Shown here: in pieces, positions 45,548-56,427 of the stretch
How the letters are laid out: every line of letters starts with the position of its first letter
How positions within the stretch are numbered: position 1 is the first letter of the stretch
Source of the DNA: Flavobacterium hankyongi
Lineage (GTDB): Bacteria > Bacteroidota > Bacteroidia > Flavobacteriales > Flavobacteriaceae
Length of the DNA stretch: 64,000 nucleotides
NCBI RefSeq assembly: GCF_036840915.1
Contig: NZ_CP085725.1
Location: 1,984,001-2,048,000, forward strand
Reading direction: 5' to 3'
Notes under the pieces: model-generated
What the model was told of the DNA's origin: nothing
Database searches by the model: none
The model's input: the letters and a program-made list of their open reading frames with translations, nothing else
Translations under genes and position numbers: made by a program

Positions 45548-46372
45548 TTAAGACTCTCTATAATTGATCATTCGTTTTACATTAAGGAATAGCTCTGGAA
45601 AGTCATTTTTAAACTTATCAGGTGTCTCAAAGAAGTTTTCAAGTATCACTGCTATAAACTCCAATTCATTAGTAAAAGCGTACTCTCTAAAATACTCTGA
45701 ATCCCTAATTTTATCTTTATAGTTAGACTTACTAATATCACTTACCAATTTCTGGTAGTTTTCCACATAGATATCATTAGAAACAGAGCTGTTTTTTAAA
45801 CATTGAAAATGCAAGGTGTGTGAGAACTCGTGAAGCCCCAAGTTTAAATTATCATTAGACACATCAAGACCTTCTTTAAAATGCTTCCACGAAAAAACCA
45901 AAGCTTTATATCTAGGATTAAACTCTCCTTTATGGTATAAATCATTCATTTCTGAGTAATAAATATCAGGATACAATATAATTTTATCAAATACAGTATA
46001 AATAAACCTTCTCATACCAAAAGTTAATTTTACGGAAGTACTCGCAATTAAAACTTTCATTTCATCTGTAATAACCAAACCACCATTACCCTTAAAATCA
46101 TATTTCTGTATAAAAACAGCTACTCTGTGTTCGAAATACTTTTTCCTCCTATCTGAAAGCTTTCTGTAGAACGAGTAATTATCACTTATTAGTTTTTTAT
46201 GCGAATCATTCAGCTTTTTTGGTAAAGGGTAAAAATGTACATAAAAAGGCTTATAAAAGTATTTTGCAAAGAGATATTCTAAGAAATTGAATGCGTAGAT
46301 AAAAACAATCAAAAAAAGAACTGAAATAAAAATTATAAATATCCAAACACCTTGTTCCTGATTTTGATTCAT
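45548..46372 (-). CDS. MtfA-like zinc-dependent peptidase with an N-terminal membrane anchor
   Basis: The 274-residue protein has one N-terminal membrane segment (about residues 10-30). A peptidase domain of the M90 (MtfA) family follows. The zinc motif HEFSH is at 181-185, and a third ligand is likely Glu238 in NELEFIAV. In E. coli MtfA is a soluble peptidase that also binds the repressor Mlc, but no Mlc homologue is visible here. The membrane anchor differs from the E. coli protein. Confidence 0.85.
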   Translation of the reverse strand: MNQNQEQGVWIFIIFISVLFLIVFIYAFNFLEYLFAKYFYKPFYVHFYPLPKKLNDSHKKLISDNYSFYRKLSDRRKKYFEHRVAVFIQKYDFKGNGGLVITDEMKVLIASTSVKLTFGMRRFIYTVFDKIILYPDIYYSEMNDLYHKGEFNPRYKALVFSWKHFKEGLDVSNDNLNLGLHEFSHTLHFQCLKNSSVSNDIYVENYQKLVSDISKSNYKDKIRDSEYFREYAFTNELEFIAVILENFFETPDKFKNDFPELFLNVKRMINYRES

Positions 46373-46498
46373 AATTGAATTATTTTCCTTTGTATGATTT
46401 CAAAAGATTACTTAACAAAAAACTGATTTTGATGCTAAAAATAAGAATTAAAATGTATCTAATCAGTAAGATGATTTAATTCTTATCAAATCATTTTG

Positions 46499-46571
46499 TG
46501 ACCCCATTGGGATTCGAACCCAAATCGTCAGAACCGGAATCTGATATTCTATCCAATTGAACTATGGAGCC
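46499..46571 (-). tRNA. tRNA-Arg (anticodon CCG)
   Basis: The minus strand folds as a tRNA. The acceptor arm begins GGCTCCA and ends TGGGGTC, with two G-T pairs. The anticodon arm is CAGA-loop-TCTG with loop TTCCGGT, giving anticodon CCG (arginine). The T arm contains the standard GGTTCGAATCC. The 3' CCA is not encoded and must be added. Confidence 0.95.
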
Positions 46572-46586
46572 TTTTTTATACAATTT

Positions 46587-46625
46587 AGACTCCTTAGATT
46601 ATAAATTCGATAGCCCAAGGAGTCT
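46587..46625 (-). terminator. Hairpin between the YqeY gene and the tRNA gene
   Basis: AGACTCCTT (46587-46595) and AAGGAGTCT (46617-46625) form a 9-bp stem with a 21-base loop. The base run after it on the minus strand is only A/T-rich, not a clean T-run. It may stop YqeY transcription or guide processing of the tRNA transcript. Confidence 0.45.
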
Positions 46626-46646
46626 ACTATTTGAAAGAATAAAAAG

Positions 46647-47096
46647 CTACGCTAAAAGCTTTTTTACAATATTTGAAATTGTTTTGCCGTCAGCTTGTCC
46701 AGCAAGAGCTTTTGAAGCTGCACCCATTACTTGTCCCATTGCCGCCATTCCAGAAAAACCACCATCTGCAATAATTTTAGCCACAGCATCTTCTACCTCA
46801 GTTTCTGATAATTGTGCAGGTAGAAATTTTTCAATCACTGCTACTTGAGCGATTTCTGGTTCTGCTAAATCAGGACGATTTTGTTCAGTATATATAGTTG
46901 CAGAATCTTTACGTTGCTTTACCAAACGTTGCAATAATTTGATTTCATCATCAGCAGACAAATCTTCTTTAGCACCACTTTCAGTTTGCGCCAATAATAT
47001 TGCTGATTTTATTGCTCTCAATGCTTCTAAAGCTACTGTATCTTTAGCTCTCATAGCATTTTTCATTTCGTCCATTATTTTTACTGATAAACTCAT
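46647..47096 (-). CDS. GatB/YqeY domain protein
   Basis: The 149-residue protein is a stand-alone YqeY domain (ALRAIKSAILLAQTE, EAEIAQVAVIEKFLPAQLSE). This domain is homologous to the tRNA-binding C-terminal domain of GatB. It probably binds tRNA, and its neighbour is a tRNA gene, though that may be chance. It precedes the end of the dcw cluster. Confidence 0.92.
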   Translation of the reverse strand: MSLSVKIMDEMKNAMRAKDTVALEALRAIKSAILLAQTESGAKEDLSADDEIKLLQRLVKQRKDSATIYTEQNRPDLAEPEIAQVAVIEKFLPAQLSETEVEDAVAKIIADGGFSGMAAMGQVMGAASKALAGQADGKTISNIVKKLLA

Positions 47097-47170
47097 AATG
47101 ATATTAGGTATTAGTTTTTAGAATATGATTTCTAAAAGTTATTGTATTGATTTTTTGGATATGCGAAATT

Positions 47171-47209
47171 AAAAAAATAACCCGAAAAATCAGCAGAAAT
47201 TTCGGGTTA
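47171..47209 (-). terminator. Terminator at the end of the dcw cluster, after ftsZ
   Basis: TAACCCGAAA (47178-47187) and TTTCGGGTTA (47200-47209) pair across a 12-base loop. The minus strand then has a seven-T run. Confidence 0.9.
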
Positions 47210-47230
47210 CATAGGTTTGGTTTGAAATAG

Positions 47231-49195
47231 TTAATCTACATTATCGTGTAAGAATGAATTGTTAGAACGTAACTGAACATCGTCGTTACTATCTAAACCA
47301 AGAGACATTCTTGATCTATTATTATCTACTGGATTGTTTGTTACATCAATCCCCATTCTTTTATAAGCCGGTACTTTTTCGTACTCGTCTACTCGAGCTG
47401 CATTATTGTGAAACTTATAATTGAATTCCTTCATTTTACGTCGACGCTCTTCTGCTCTTAACTTCAATGAATCCTCAATTGACATTTCTACTGGTGAGTT
47501 AATGTCGTAAGTAGGATTTGAAACTAGTTGCTGTGTAACTGGTTCCACTTGCTTCATTGTAATATTAAGTTCCTCTGGAGTTTTTTCAATTACTGGCTCT
47601 ACTTTTTTTGCTTGAGCAAATTGATTTTCAACCTCCATATACTCTTCTAATGAATGACGAATCACACCGTTTTGAGTAACTTCGGTAACTGGAACAAACT
47701 CTACTGCTTCATTTACTCTTATATCTTTAATTTCATTGGTTAAATCGAAAATTAACTTATCTGTATTTACAGTTTCTTCTTTTTGAGCAATTGGCAAATC
47801 AAATGTTAATGAAAATTGATCTTCTTCTTTGATAAAGAATTTAGGATCTACAACTTCAATTTCCTTTACTTCTGGTGGCGTAAAATAGAAATCGTTTTCT
47901 TTTACTTGATTCGCCGAAACTATCTCGAAAGTAACATCTAAATTTTTTATAAACTCAGTTGTAGGAACCAAATCCATTGTAAAATAAGGTTCTACTAAAT
48001 CTGGCGTAGCAACATCTCCTTCTAAAGAAAATACAATTTTATCTTCAATAATAGGAGCCTGATCAACAACTGGTGTAGCTGATGGCATATTTAATGAAAA
48101 ATCGAATCCTTTAGCTTCAAATTTTTGAGTTAAATTATGCACTAACTTTTGCTCATCTTCTAAAGCGTGAATGATTTTTTTAGGCTCAGTATTTACAATC
48201 TCTGCTTGTTGTTCTACACAAAAACCAGTTGCAATTATGGTAACTGCAATAGAATCTCCAAGAGTTTCGTCTTCACCAACCCCCATAATTATATTTGCAT
48301 TGAAACCAGCTTCGGCCTGAATATGATCATTAATTTCACCAATTTCATCGATAGTAATTTCGTTAGTACCAGAAACGATAAGCAACAATACGTTTTTAGC
48401 ACCTGCAATTTTATTATCATTCAATAAAGGTGAGTCCAAAGCTGAAACGATAGCATCTTTAGCTCTGTTTACTCCTTCAGCAACAGCCGAACCCATTATT
48501 GCAGTACCTGAATTTGAAAGTACTGTTTTAGCATCTTTCAAGTCGATATTTTGAGTATAGTGATGTGTAATAACTTCTGCAATACCGCGAGATGCAGTTG
48601 CTAATACTTCATCAGCTTTTGAGAAACCTGCTTTGAATCCAAGATTCCCATAAACCTCTCTTAATTTATTATTATTGATTACGATAAGTGAATCAACTTG
48701 TCTTCTAAGCTTTTCAACCCCCAATAAAGCTTGTTCAGAACGAATTTTTCCTTCAAACTGGAAAGGTATTGTAACAATACCTACAGTAAGAATTTCTCTT
48801 TCTTTTGCTAATTGAGCAATAACTGGCGCAGCTCCAGTACCGGTACCACCACCCATACCTGCTGTAATGAAAACCATTTTAGTATTGCTGTCAAGCATTT
48901 TCTCGATATCCTCGATACTTTCAAGTGCAGCCTGTTGCCCCACATCAGGATTTGCACCAGCTCCTAAACCTTCTGTAAGGCTTACACCCAACTGAATTTT
49001 ATTAGGCACAGGACTGTTTTGTAATGCTTGTGAGTCAGTATTACAAACGATAAAGTCTACTCCTTTAATACCTTGCTTGAACATGTGATTAATAGCATTG
49101 CTACCTCCACCACCTACTCCGATAACTTTTATCACGTTCGATTGATTTTTAGGTAAATCGAAAGAGATGCTTCCAAATTCTGAGTTGCTTTCCAT
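47231..49195 (-). CDS. ftsZ: Cell division protein FtsZ with a long C-terminal tail
   Basis: This tubulin-like GTPase forms the division ring. The core domain (about residues 18-330) has the nucleotide motif GGGGSNAI and the tubulin signature [11 protein letters not shown]. At 654 residues it is far longer than E. coli FtsZ (about 380). The extra length is an acidic, Glu/Val/Pro-rich linker from about 340 to 600, followed by a conserved end ([10 protein letters not shown]...FLHDNVD). The long tail is common in flavobacteria. It is the last gene of the cluster, after ftsA. Confidence 0.97.
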   Translation of the reverse strand: MESNSEFGSISFDLPKNQSNVIKVIGVGGGGSNAINHMFKQGIKGVDFIVCNTDSQALQNSPVPNKIQLGVSLTEGLGAGANPDVGQQAALESIEDIEKMLDSNTKMVFITAGMGGGTGTGAAPVIAQLAKEREILTVGIVTIPFQFEGKIRSEQALLGVEKLRRQVDSLIVINNNKLREVYGNLGFKAGFSKADEVLATASRGIAEVITHHYTQNIDLKDAKTVLSNSGTAIMGSAVAEGVNRAKDAIVSALDSPLLNDNKIAGAKNVLLLIVSGTNEITIDEIGEINDHIQAEAGFNANIIMGVGEDETLGDSIAVTIIATGFCVEQQAEIVNTEPKKIIHALEDEQKLVHNLTQKFEAKGFDFSLNMPSATPVVDQAPIIEDKIVFSLEGDVATPDLVEPYFTMDLVPTTEFIKNLDVTFEIVSANQVKENDFYFTPPEVKEIEVVDPKFFIKEEDQFSLTFDLPIAQKEETVNTDKLIFDLTNEIKDIRVNEAVEFVPVTEVTQNGVIRHSLEEYMEVENQFAQAKKVEPVIEKTPEELNITMKQVEPVTQQLVSNPTYDINSPVEMSIEDSLKLRAEERRRKMKEFNYKFHNNAARVDEYEKVPAYKRMGIDVTNNPVDNNRSRMSLGLDSNDDVQLRSNNSFLHDNVD

Positions 49196-49236
49196 ACTAT
49201 TTGGTTTTTATTTTGTGTTACTTGTGATAACTCAGA

Positions 49237-50610
49237 TTACTCTGCGTTATCTAAAAAATCTTTAATCTTATCAATGTATCTGTCAAAAAACGATTTTCTA
49301 ATCGTTGTTTCAGTCGATTTAGAAGCAGAATTTACCTCTTCTATAACCCTTTCGGCTTCTTGCTGAATTAATTGTTGTTCCTCCATACTTGGTTTTTGCA
49401 CCAAAACAGGCTCTGGAACATAATTATCTTGAGGAATGGCACTCATAGTATTATTACGAACGCTATTCATTACTAAACCAACGGCAGTTGCATATAGCGG
49501 ACTCGAAATTTCTTCATTGGAATTCCCTGCTAAATGCTCATTAGGGTATCCAATTCTTGTATCCATTCCTGTAATGTACTCTACCAATTGTTTTATGTGT
49601 TTTAATTGTGAACCTCCTCCAGTTAAAACAATTCCTGCAATTAATTTTTTGCGAGGATCTTCATGACCGTACGCTTTTATCTCTGTATAAATTTGTTCGA
49701 TAATTTCTACCACACGAGCATGAATTATTTTTGAAAGGTTTTTTAATGAGATTTCTTTTGGATCTCTTCCTCTTAATCCAGGAATAGAAACAATTTCATT
49801 GTCTTTATTTTCTCCCGGCCAAGCAGAACCAAACTTTACTTTCAATAATTCGGCTTGCTTTTCAATTATTGAACAGCCTTCTTTAATATCTTCAGTAATT
49901 ACATTACCTCCAAATGGCACAACCGCTGTATGACGAATAATACCATCTTTGAAAATTGCCAAATCAGTAGTTCCACCACCTATATCGATTAAGGCAACTC
50001 CTGCTTCTTTTTCTTCTTGACTTAAAACTGCATCAGCAGAAGCTAAAGGTTCTAATGTTAAACCTGACAAATCTAAACCAGCGCTTTTAATACATCTACC
50101 AACATTTCTAATTGATGATGCTTGACCAACTACTACATGGAAGCTACTCTCAAGTCGGCCTCCATACATACCAATTGGTTCTTTTATTTCAGACTGACCG
50201 TCTATTTTAAATTCCTGAGGCAATACATGGATAATCTCTTCTCCTGGTAACATCGCAAGTTTTTGAACTTGACCAATTAACACATCGATGTCTTTTTCAC
50301 TAATTACTTCTTCTGGATTAGATCTAGAAATGTAATCGCTGTGTTGAATACTACGGATATGTTGTCCAGCAATACCAACTACAACGTCTTTAATTTTAAA
50401 ACCTGAATCTTCTTCAGCAAGCGCAATTGCTTCCTGAATAGACTGGATAGTTTGTGTAATGTTATTTACCACACCTCTAGCCACACCGAGACTTTTAGAC
50501 TTACCAACGCCTAAAATTTCTAGCTTTCCATACTCATTTTTCTTACCTATCATAGCAACAATCTTTGTTGTTCCTATGTCAAGTCCTACTGCTATATTCT
50601 CTCTTTCCAT
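49237..50610 (-). CDS. ftsA: Cell division protein FtsA
   Basis: The 457-residue actin-like protein tethers FtsZ to the membrane. The ATP-binding motifs are GLDIGTTK near the start and DIGGGTTDLAIF near residue 206. The last residues (KSFFDRYIDKIKDFLDNAE) form an amphipathic helix suited to membrane binding. The gene follows ftsQ by 3 bases. Confidence 0.96.
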   Translation of the reverse strand: MERENIAVGLDIGTTKIVAMIGKKNEYGKLEILGVGKSKSLGVARGVVNNITQTIQSIQEAIALAEEDSGFKIKDVVVGIAGQHIRSIQHSDYISRSNPEEVISEKDIDVLIGQVQKLAMLPGEEIIHVLPQEFKIDGQSEIKEPIGMYGGRLESSFHVVVGQASSIRNVGRCIKSAGLDLSGLTLEPLASADAVLSQEEKEAGVALIDIGGGTTDLAIFKDGIIRHTAVVPFGGNVITEDIKEGCSIIEKQAELLKVKFGSAWPGENKDNEIVSIPGLRGRDPKEISLKNLSKIIHARVVEIIEQIYTEIKAYGHEDPRKKLIAGIVLTGGGSQLKHIKQLVEYITGMDTRIGYPNEHLAGNSNEEISSPLYATAVGLVMNSVRNNTMSAIPQDNYVPEPVLVQKPSMEEQQLIQQEAERVIEEVNSASKSTETTIRKSFFDRYIDKIKDFLDNAE

Positions 50611-50613
50611 ACT

Positions 50614-51339
50614 CTATTCTTTTGTACAAACCACTTGTTTGGTAAACTTTAAATTAATTTTCGAATACGAATTAATCAATGTGTCTTGTACTGCTTTTTG
50701 AAAAAATGCTTTATAATTATCAAACTTTCTTTCCATGTGAATGGTTCTGCCGAAAATTATATCATAACTATAATTTCTATTCTTCATTGTGATGCTTCCG
50801 TCGTCGTTAATCGTCATACCAATGATATTTTTTTTCAAAAAATCATCAGAATAAATCTTTTTTAACAATGCAACAAAGTTCTTATCTAAGGCTTTATCTA
50901 CATCACCATAAACAAGGGGCACTCTGGCACTAAAATTACTTGAAAGCGGCATCCTATCCCCTTTATAATCAATATAAAAAGAAGAATAATTATTAAAAAC
51001 TCTAGCGATTGGGGTCTTTTGTTTTACTATGGTTTTTAACTTACCATCAACACTCACATACACTTCAGAATTGTCTATCATGCTGTGTTTATTGATAGTT
51101 TGCTCTATATGCTTCAAATCTAAATCTTCTTTTTTAATACTGGAAGAGCCTCCAAAATTTTCTATCAACAACTTATTAACCATTTCATGCGTCACAAATG
51201 GGCTATTTGAATTCACAAATTCGATGTCTGGTTTAGAAATTTTTCTTTGTTCGTTTCTTTTTGAAGTAAACGAATACAGAAAAATTACCACTCCAAAAAT
51301 GGCAATCAGTTGAATATTTATTAACCAATTTTTATGCAT
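50614..51339 (-). CDS. ftsQ: Cell division protein FtsQ (DivIB)
   Basis: The 241-residue protein has one N-terminal membrane segment (about residues 6-25) and a short POTRA-like domain (FVTHEMVNKLLIENFGGSS...). It links early and late division proteins in the periplasm. Sequence conservation in this family is low, so the call rests on the fold pattern and on its place between murC and ftsA. The start overlaps the murC stop by 8 bases. Confidence 0.88.
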   Translation of the reverse strand: MHKNWLINIQLIAIFGVVIFLYSFTSKRNEQRKISKPDIEFVNSNSPFVTHEMVNKLLIENFGGSSSIKKEDLDLKHIEQTINKHSMIDNSEVYVSVDGKLKTIVKQKTPIARVFNNYSSFYIDYKGDRMPLSSNFSARVPLVYGDVDKALDKNFVALLKKIYSDDFLKKNIIGMTINDDGSITMKNRNYSYDIIFGRTIHMERKFDNYKAFFQKAVQDTLINSYSKINLKFTKQVVCTKE

Positions 51340-52672
51340 CTAATGCTTTTTTAATTTCTGGCACCATTTCGCCCACATCACCTGCACCAATTGTTACAAT
51401 TACAGGAGCATCTGAATCTTTTAACAATGAAATCAATTCTTCTTTTTGAATTAATTTTTTATTTGGATTATCCATTTTATTCAGCAACCATTGCGAAGTA
51501 ATTCCTTGCATAGGCAACTCACGTGCAGGATAAATTTCCATCAATAACACTTCGTCAAATTGAGACAAACTTTTTGCAAAATCATCAGCAAAATCCTTAG
51601 TTCTACTGAATAAATGTGGCTGAAAAACAGCCAACACTTTTTTACCCGGATACAATTCACGAACCGCTTGATGTACCGCATTTATCTCGGTTGGATGGTG
51701 TGCATAATCATCGATATACACAAAATCCGGTTTACGAATCTGGAATGAAAAACGACGTTTTACTCCTTTAAATGTTGCTAACGCTTTGACAATGGAATCG
51801 GTTGGGGTTCCGTAAGTTCGAGCCATGGCCAAAGCAAGCAACGCGTTGGTTAAGTTGTGCTTTCCTGGTAATCCAAATTTTATATCTTTTATTTCTTCGG
51901 TTGGTGTTTTTACATCAAAAACATACCATCCATCAATGATTCTAATATTATGTGCAACAAATTTTGAATCATCATTTATCCCCACAGTTATTCCATCAAG
52001 AGGTAAACCATTGATTACAAATAAATTATTTTTATCCTCAACTTTATCAGCGAATTCTTTGAAAGAAGCTTTTATAGAAGCATCATCACCATAGATATCG
52101 AGATGATCAGCATCCATTGAAGTTATACATGCAATATTGGGGTGCAAATGTAAAAAAGATCTATCAAATTCATCGGCTTCAACTACAGTAATTGTTTTAC
52201 CAGAACCAATTAAATTTGAATTATAATTTTCTACAATTCCTCCTAAAAAAGCTGTAACATCTAAGCCACTTTCATACAAAACATGTCCTAAAATACTTGA
52301 AGTTGTTGTTTTACCATGTGTTCCTGCCACTGCAAAACAAAAAGTATCCTTGGTGATGATTCCTAAAACCTCTGCACGCTTTTTGATAATGAATCCATTT
52401 TCTTTAAAATAATCCCACTCTGAAAGTTGTTTTATTGCTGGCGTATACACAACCAAAGTGTTGTCTGGAGTACATGAAGAAGGGATACTTTCAATATCAT
52501 CTTCAAAATGAATATCAATACCACTTGCAATCAGATCATCAGTTAGCATTGTTGGAGTCTTATCGTAACCCATTACTTCTTTCCCGATGAATTTGAAATA
52601 ACGCGCCAAAGAACTCATTCCAATCCCTCCGATTCCTATAAAATAGACGTTATGTATTTGATTTAAATTCAT
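51332..52672 (-). CDS. murC: UDP-N-acetylmuramate-L-alanine ligase
   Basis: The 446-residue Mur ligase adds L-alanine to UDP-MurNAc using ATP. The N-terminal Rossmann part has GIGGIGMSSLA, the ATP loop is AGTHGKTTTSS, and DDYAHHPTEI marks the C-terminal part. The length is usual. It starts 2 bases after the murG stop. Confidence 0.97.
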   Translation of the reverse strand: MNLNQIHNVYFIGIGGIGMSSLARYFKFIGKEVMGYDKTPTMLTDDLIASGIDIHFEDDIESIPSSCTPDNTLVVYTPAIKQLSEWDYFKENGFIIKKRAEVLGIITKDTFCFAVAGTHGKTTTSSILGHVLYESGLDVTAFLGGIVENYNSNLIGSGKTITVVEADEFDRSFLHLHPNIACITSMDADHLDIYGDDASIKASFKEFADKVEDKNNLFVINGLPLDGITVGINDDSKFVAHNIRIIDGWYVFDVKTPTEEIKDIKFGLPGKHNLTNALLALAMARTYGTPTDSIVKALATFKGVKRRFSFQIRKPDFVYIDDYAHHPTEINAVHQAVRELYPGKKVLAVFQPHLFSRTKDFADDFAKSLSQFDEVLLMEIYPARELPMQGITSQWLLNKMDNPNKKLIQKEELISLLKDSDAPVIVTIGAGDVGEMVPEIKKALDA

Positions 52673-52674
52673 TT

Positions 52675-53769
52675 CTATTTAACCAATTTTAATATCTCGT
52701 CAACAATTTGTTTAGTTGCATTTGGCATAGCCAATGCTTTTATATTTTCGCTTAAGCTCTGTTGCTTTCCTTCATCATTTAATAAAGCTTCAAAAACAAC
52801 TTCGAATTGTTCATCTAATTCTTTTTCTTTTAATAGAATAGCACCGTGTTTATCTACAATGGCTTGTGCGTTTTTTGTTTGATGGTCTTCAGCAACATTT
52901 GGCGATGGAATAAAAATTACTGGCTTGCTTACTAAACACAATTCGGATACCGATGAAGCTCCCGAACGTGATATTACAACATCTGCAGCAGCATATACCA
53001 AATCCATTCTATCTATAAAAGCCAATACTTGAACATCTGCTATATCATTAAAATGTTTGTATTCTTCAAAATACAACTTACCACATTGCCAAATAATTTG
53101 AACTCCTTGTAACAATAACCAATCTACTTCTTTTGCAATTAATTGGTTGATTCTTCTTGCTCCAAGACTTCCTCCCAAAATCAATAGTGTTTTTTTAGAA
53201 GCATCAAGCTTAAAATATTCCTGAGCTTCTTGCTTTTTATCATTAACTGAGAGCAAATCCTGACGAACTGGATTGCCAGTTAAAATCATATTCTCTTTTG
53301 GAAAAAATCGTTCCAAGTTTTCATAAGCCACACAAATTTTGTTTGCTTTCTTACTCAGCAATTTATTTGTGATTCCTGGATATGAATTTTGTTCTTGAAT
53401 CACTGTTGGAATTCCCAACATTGAAGCTACTTTTAAAACCGCTCCACTAGCAAAACCTCCAGTTCCAACAACCACATCAGGTTTAAAACTTTTAATAATT
53501 CCGAATGACTTCATCAAACTTGAGGCCAATTTTAACGGAAACATCGCATTTTGCAATGTTAATTTTCGTTGAACACCTGTAATCCACAGACCCTTAATAG
53601 AATAGCCTGCTTGAGGAACTTTTTGCATTTCCATTTTATCGCTCGCTCCTACAAAAAGAATGTCAGCTTTTGGGTAACGAGACTTTATCTCATTAGCTAT
53701 GGCTATGGCTGGATAAATATGTCCACCTGTACCTCCTCCGCTGATTATGAATTTTGGATTTTCTTTCAT
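52675..53769 (-). CDS. murG: UDP-GlcNAc:lipid I GlcNAc transferase
   Basis: The 364-residue glycosyltransferase makes lipid II at the inner face of the membrane. It has the G-loop [15 protein letters not shown], a second glycine-rich loop ([10 protein letters not shown]) and the sugar-nucleotide motif [19 protein letters not shown]. It sits 3 bases after ftsW. Confidence 0.97.
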   Translation of the reverse strand: MKENPKFIISGGGTGGHIYPAIAIANEIKSRYPKADILFVGASDKMEMQKVPQAGYSIKGLWITGVQRKLTLQNAMFPLKLASSLMKSFGIIKSFKPDVVVGTGGFASGAVLKVASMLGIPTVIQEQNSYPGITNKLLSKKANKICVAYENLERFFPKENMILTGNPVRQDLLSVNDKKQEAQEYFKLDASKKTLLILGGSLGARRINQLIAKEVDWLLLQGVQIIWQCGKLYFEEYKHFNDIADVQVLAFIDRMDLVYAAADVVISRSGASSVSELCLVSKPVIFIPSPNVAEDHQTKNAQAIVDKHGAILLKEKELDEQFEVVFEALLNDEGKQQSLSENIKALAMPNATKQIVDEILKLVK

Positions 53770-53772
53770 TTC

Positions 53773-55071
53773 TTATTTGTTTAAAACAGCATTCATAGGA
53801 TTGTTCAATTCTTCTATTGAATAATCTTCATTAATTTCTTCTTCAGCTTTAATTTCTTCATTTAATTCTCTATCTATGATTCGCTGTAATGCTTCTTCTC
53901 TTTTTTGTTTTTCAAGATTTTCCTGAGCTATCTCCTCTTCTTTCTTTGTTACATTTAAAATAACACCTAACGCAGCACACGTCATCCAGATTGATGTTCC
54001 TCCACTACTAATCAATGGTAATGTTTGTCCTGTTGTAGGCAATAGTTCTACCGCAACTCCCATATTAATAAAAGCCTGAAAAACAACTGGAAATCCTAAG
54101 CCCACAACTACCAGTTTACCAAAAATTGTTGGCGCCTTGTAAGATGCTATAATGAATCTTACAAACAAAATCAAATATATGGTTATGATGAAGAATGCAC
54201 CAAAAAGCCCTAATTCTTCTACAATAATTGCAAAAATAAAATCGGAAGAAGACTGTGGCAAAAAGTTTTTCTGTACACTTTTTCCTGGTCCCAATCCATA
54301 TACTCCTCCTGTTGCAATTGCCGTTTTTGCTTTTTCAATTTGGTAATCATCATCCGTATCTTTAGTATCAGAAGTAAAATTATCAATTCGACTTATCCAA
54401 GTGTCTACACGATTTGGAAAAGCATTAGGGAATGCTTTGGCAACCAAAATAAAAAATGCAAAAGACACCACACCCATTCCAACAATTATTGCTATGTTTT
54501 TTATAGGATAATTTCCAACAAACGTTAACATCAAAATCATTGAGAATATCAATGCAGTAGTTGAAAAGTTAGACGGTAAAATAAGTGCCAATGTAATAAA
54601 GACAGGTATCCACAATTCCACAAAAGATTTCTGGAAAGTCATATCTTCTATTTCAGTTTTAGACAAATATCTAGCCACAAAAAGAAACATAATCATCCCC
54701 GCAAATGTGGATGGCTGGAACGAAATTCCAACTAAGGGAACGGTAACCCATCTACTAGCATTAGCCCCTTCAATCACTGTTCCTTTTACCATCGCATAAA
54801 TTAGTAGCGTCCAAGCAAATGGCAATAAAACTCGTGACAGACTTCTAAAATAATGATAAGGTACTTTTTGTACTTGATACATAATCCAGAATCCTGCAGA
54901 CAAATGAACAAGATGTTTTACTAAATAAACCAAGGTATTTCCAGTACCATGTTTTTGATATGCTAAATTACTACTAGCACTATACACTGGAATAAAAGAA
55001 ATAAGCGCCAATAGTGCTACCATGGCCCAAATAACCTTATCTCCTTTTAAATTATGTATCAGTGTTTTCAT
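53773..55071 (-). CDS. ftsW: SEDS glycosyltransferase FtsW
   Basis: The 432-residue membrane protein belongs to the SEDS family that polymerises lipid II with a partner penicillin-binding protein. Signatures include GISFQPSTFAGMIMF and LPLISSGGTS near the C-terminal membrane segments. A cytoplasmic tail of about 60 residues, rich in Glu and Lys, follows the last segment. Its place between murD and murG marks it as FtsW rather than RodA. Confidence 0.93.
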   Translation of the reverse strand: MKTLIHNLKGDKVIWAMVALLALISFIPVYSASSNLAYQKHGTGNTLVYLVKHLVHLSAGFWIMYQVQKVPYHYFRSLSRVLLPFAWTLLIYAMVKGTVIEGANASRWVTVPLVGISFQPSTFAGMIMFLFVARYLSKTEIEDMTFQKSFVELWIPVFITLALILPSNFSTTALIFSMILMLTFVGNYPIKNIAIIVGMGVVSFAFFILVAKAFPNAFPNRVDTWISRIDNFTSDTKDTDDDYQIEKAKTAIATGGVYGLGPGKSVQKNFLPQSSSDFIFAIIVEELGLFGAFFIITIYLILFVRFIIASYKAPTIFGKLVVVGLGFPVVFQAFINMGVAVELLPTTGQTLPLISSGGTSIWMTCAALGVILNVTKKEEEIAQENLEKQKREEALQRIIDRELNEEIKAEEEINEDYSIEELNNPMNAVLNK

Positions 55072-55092
55072 TACTCTATTTTAGCTAAACGC

Positions 55093-56424
55093 TTATAAAT
55101 TTTGTACTGCTTGTTTAAATTGACGACCTCTGTCTTCGTAATTTTCAAACAAATCGAAACTTGCACAAGCTGGCGATAACAATACTGTATCTCCTTTTTC
55201 GGCAATTCTGTATGCTTGTTTCACAGCATCGTTCATATTTGTTGTTTCAACCAATACATCAACAACATCTGCAAAAGTCTCGATAATCTTTGCATTATCA
55301 ACGCCTAAGCAAATGATTGCCTTTACTTTTTCATTAACTAACGACAATAATTCGGTATAATCATTTCCTTTATCAACTCCACCAACAATCCAAATCGTAG
55401 GTGTTGTCATACTATCTAAAGCGAAAAAAGTTGCATTAACATTTGTTGCTTTAGAATCATTGATATACTGCACATTTTGAATTTTAAGCACTTTTTCCAA
55501 TCTGTGCTCTACACCCTGAAAATCAGAAAGACTTTCACGAATGGTATCTTTTCTAATTTTTAATAGCTGAGCAACTGTTGCAGCTGCCATAGCATTTTTA
55601 ACATTGTGCTTTCCTTCTAGTGATAATTGTGATGTTGGCATATCGAAATTCTCGTTTGTCGTATTTATTTTAATATTGTTTTCTTCTAAAAAAGCTCCAA
55701 AATCTAATGGTTTTGAAATAGAAAATGGAATCAGTTTGGCTCTTGTACTGTTGTTTTTAAGCCAGTTCGTTATTGCTTCGTCATCTGCATCATAAATCAA
55801 GAAATCTTCTTCTGTTTGATTCATGGTTATTCTAAATTTTGAAGCAATGTATTTTTCATATTTGTACTCGTATCTGTCTAAATGATCTGGGCTTATATTC
55901 GTAATAATTGCAATGTGCGGCTTGTAAGTTTCTATTCCGTCAAGCTGAAAACTACTCAACTCCAAAACATACGTATCATATTTTCCTTCTGAGACCTGCC
56001 AAGCAAAACTTTTACCAATATTTCCAGCCAAACCAACATTCAACCCTCCTTGTTTTAGCAAATGATACGTCAACATTGTTGTTGTTGTTTTACCATTACT
56101 TCCTGTTATTCCTATTGTTACCGCATCAGTAAACTGATTTGTAAATTCGATCTCAGAAACAATTGGAATATTTTTTTCTATAATTTTTTTGATGATTGGC
56201 ACTTTATCAGGAATCCCTGGACTTTTCATCACTACATCTGCATTGAGAATCAAATCTTCTGAATGTTTTTCATCTTCAAATTTGATTTTATGCAACAGTA
56301 ATATTTCTTTATAATTATTTTTAATTTTTCCAAAATCAGATACAAACACATCATATCCTTTCTTTTTCCCTAAAATGGCTGTTCCTACGCCACTCTCACC
56401 TCCTCCTAAAACTACTAATCTCAT
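55093..56424 (-). CDS. murD: UDP-N-acetylmuramoylalanine-D-glutamate ligase
   Basis: The 443-residue Mur ligase adds D-glutamate. The ATP loop is GSNGKTTTTM near residue 110. DSKATN and the final CASFDLFENYEDRG are MurD signatures. The gene starts 3 bases after the mraY stop and is followed after 21 bases by ftsW. Confidence 0.97.
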   Translation of the reverse strand: MRLVVLGGGESGVGTAILGKKKGYDVFVSDFGKIKNNYKEILLLHKIKFEDEKHSEDLILNADVVMKSPGIPDKVPIIKKIIEKNIPIVSEIEFTNQFTDAVTIGITGSNGKTTTTMLTYHLLKQGGLNVGLAGNIGKSFAWQVSEGKYDTYVLELSSFQLDGIETYKPHIAIITNISPDHLDRYEYKYEKYIASKFRITMNQTEEDFLIYDADDEAITNWLKNNSTRAKLIPFSISKPLDFGAFLEENNIKINTTNENFDMPTSQLSLEGKHNVKNAMAAATVAQLLKIRKDTIRESLSDFQGVEHRLEKVLKIQNVQYINDSKATNVNATFFALDSMTTPTIWIVGGVDKGNDYTELLSLVNEKVKAIICLGVDNAKIIETFADVVDVLVETTNMNDAVKQAYRIAEKGDTVLLSPACASFDLFENYEDRGRQFKQAVQNL

Positions 56425-56427
56425 ATA

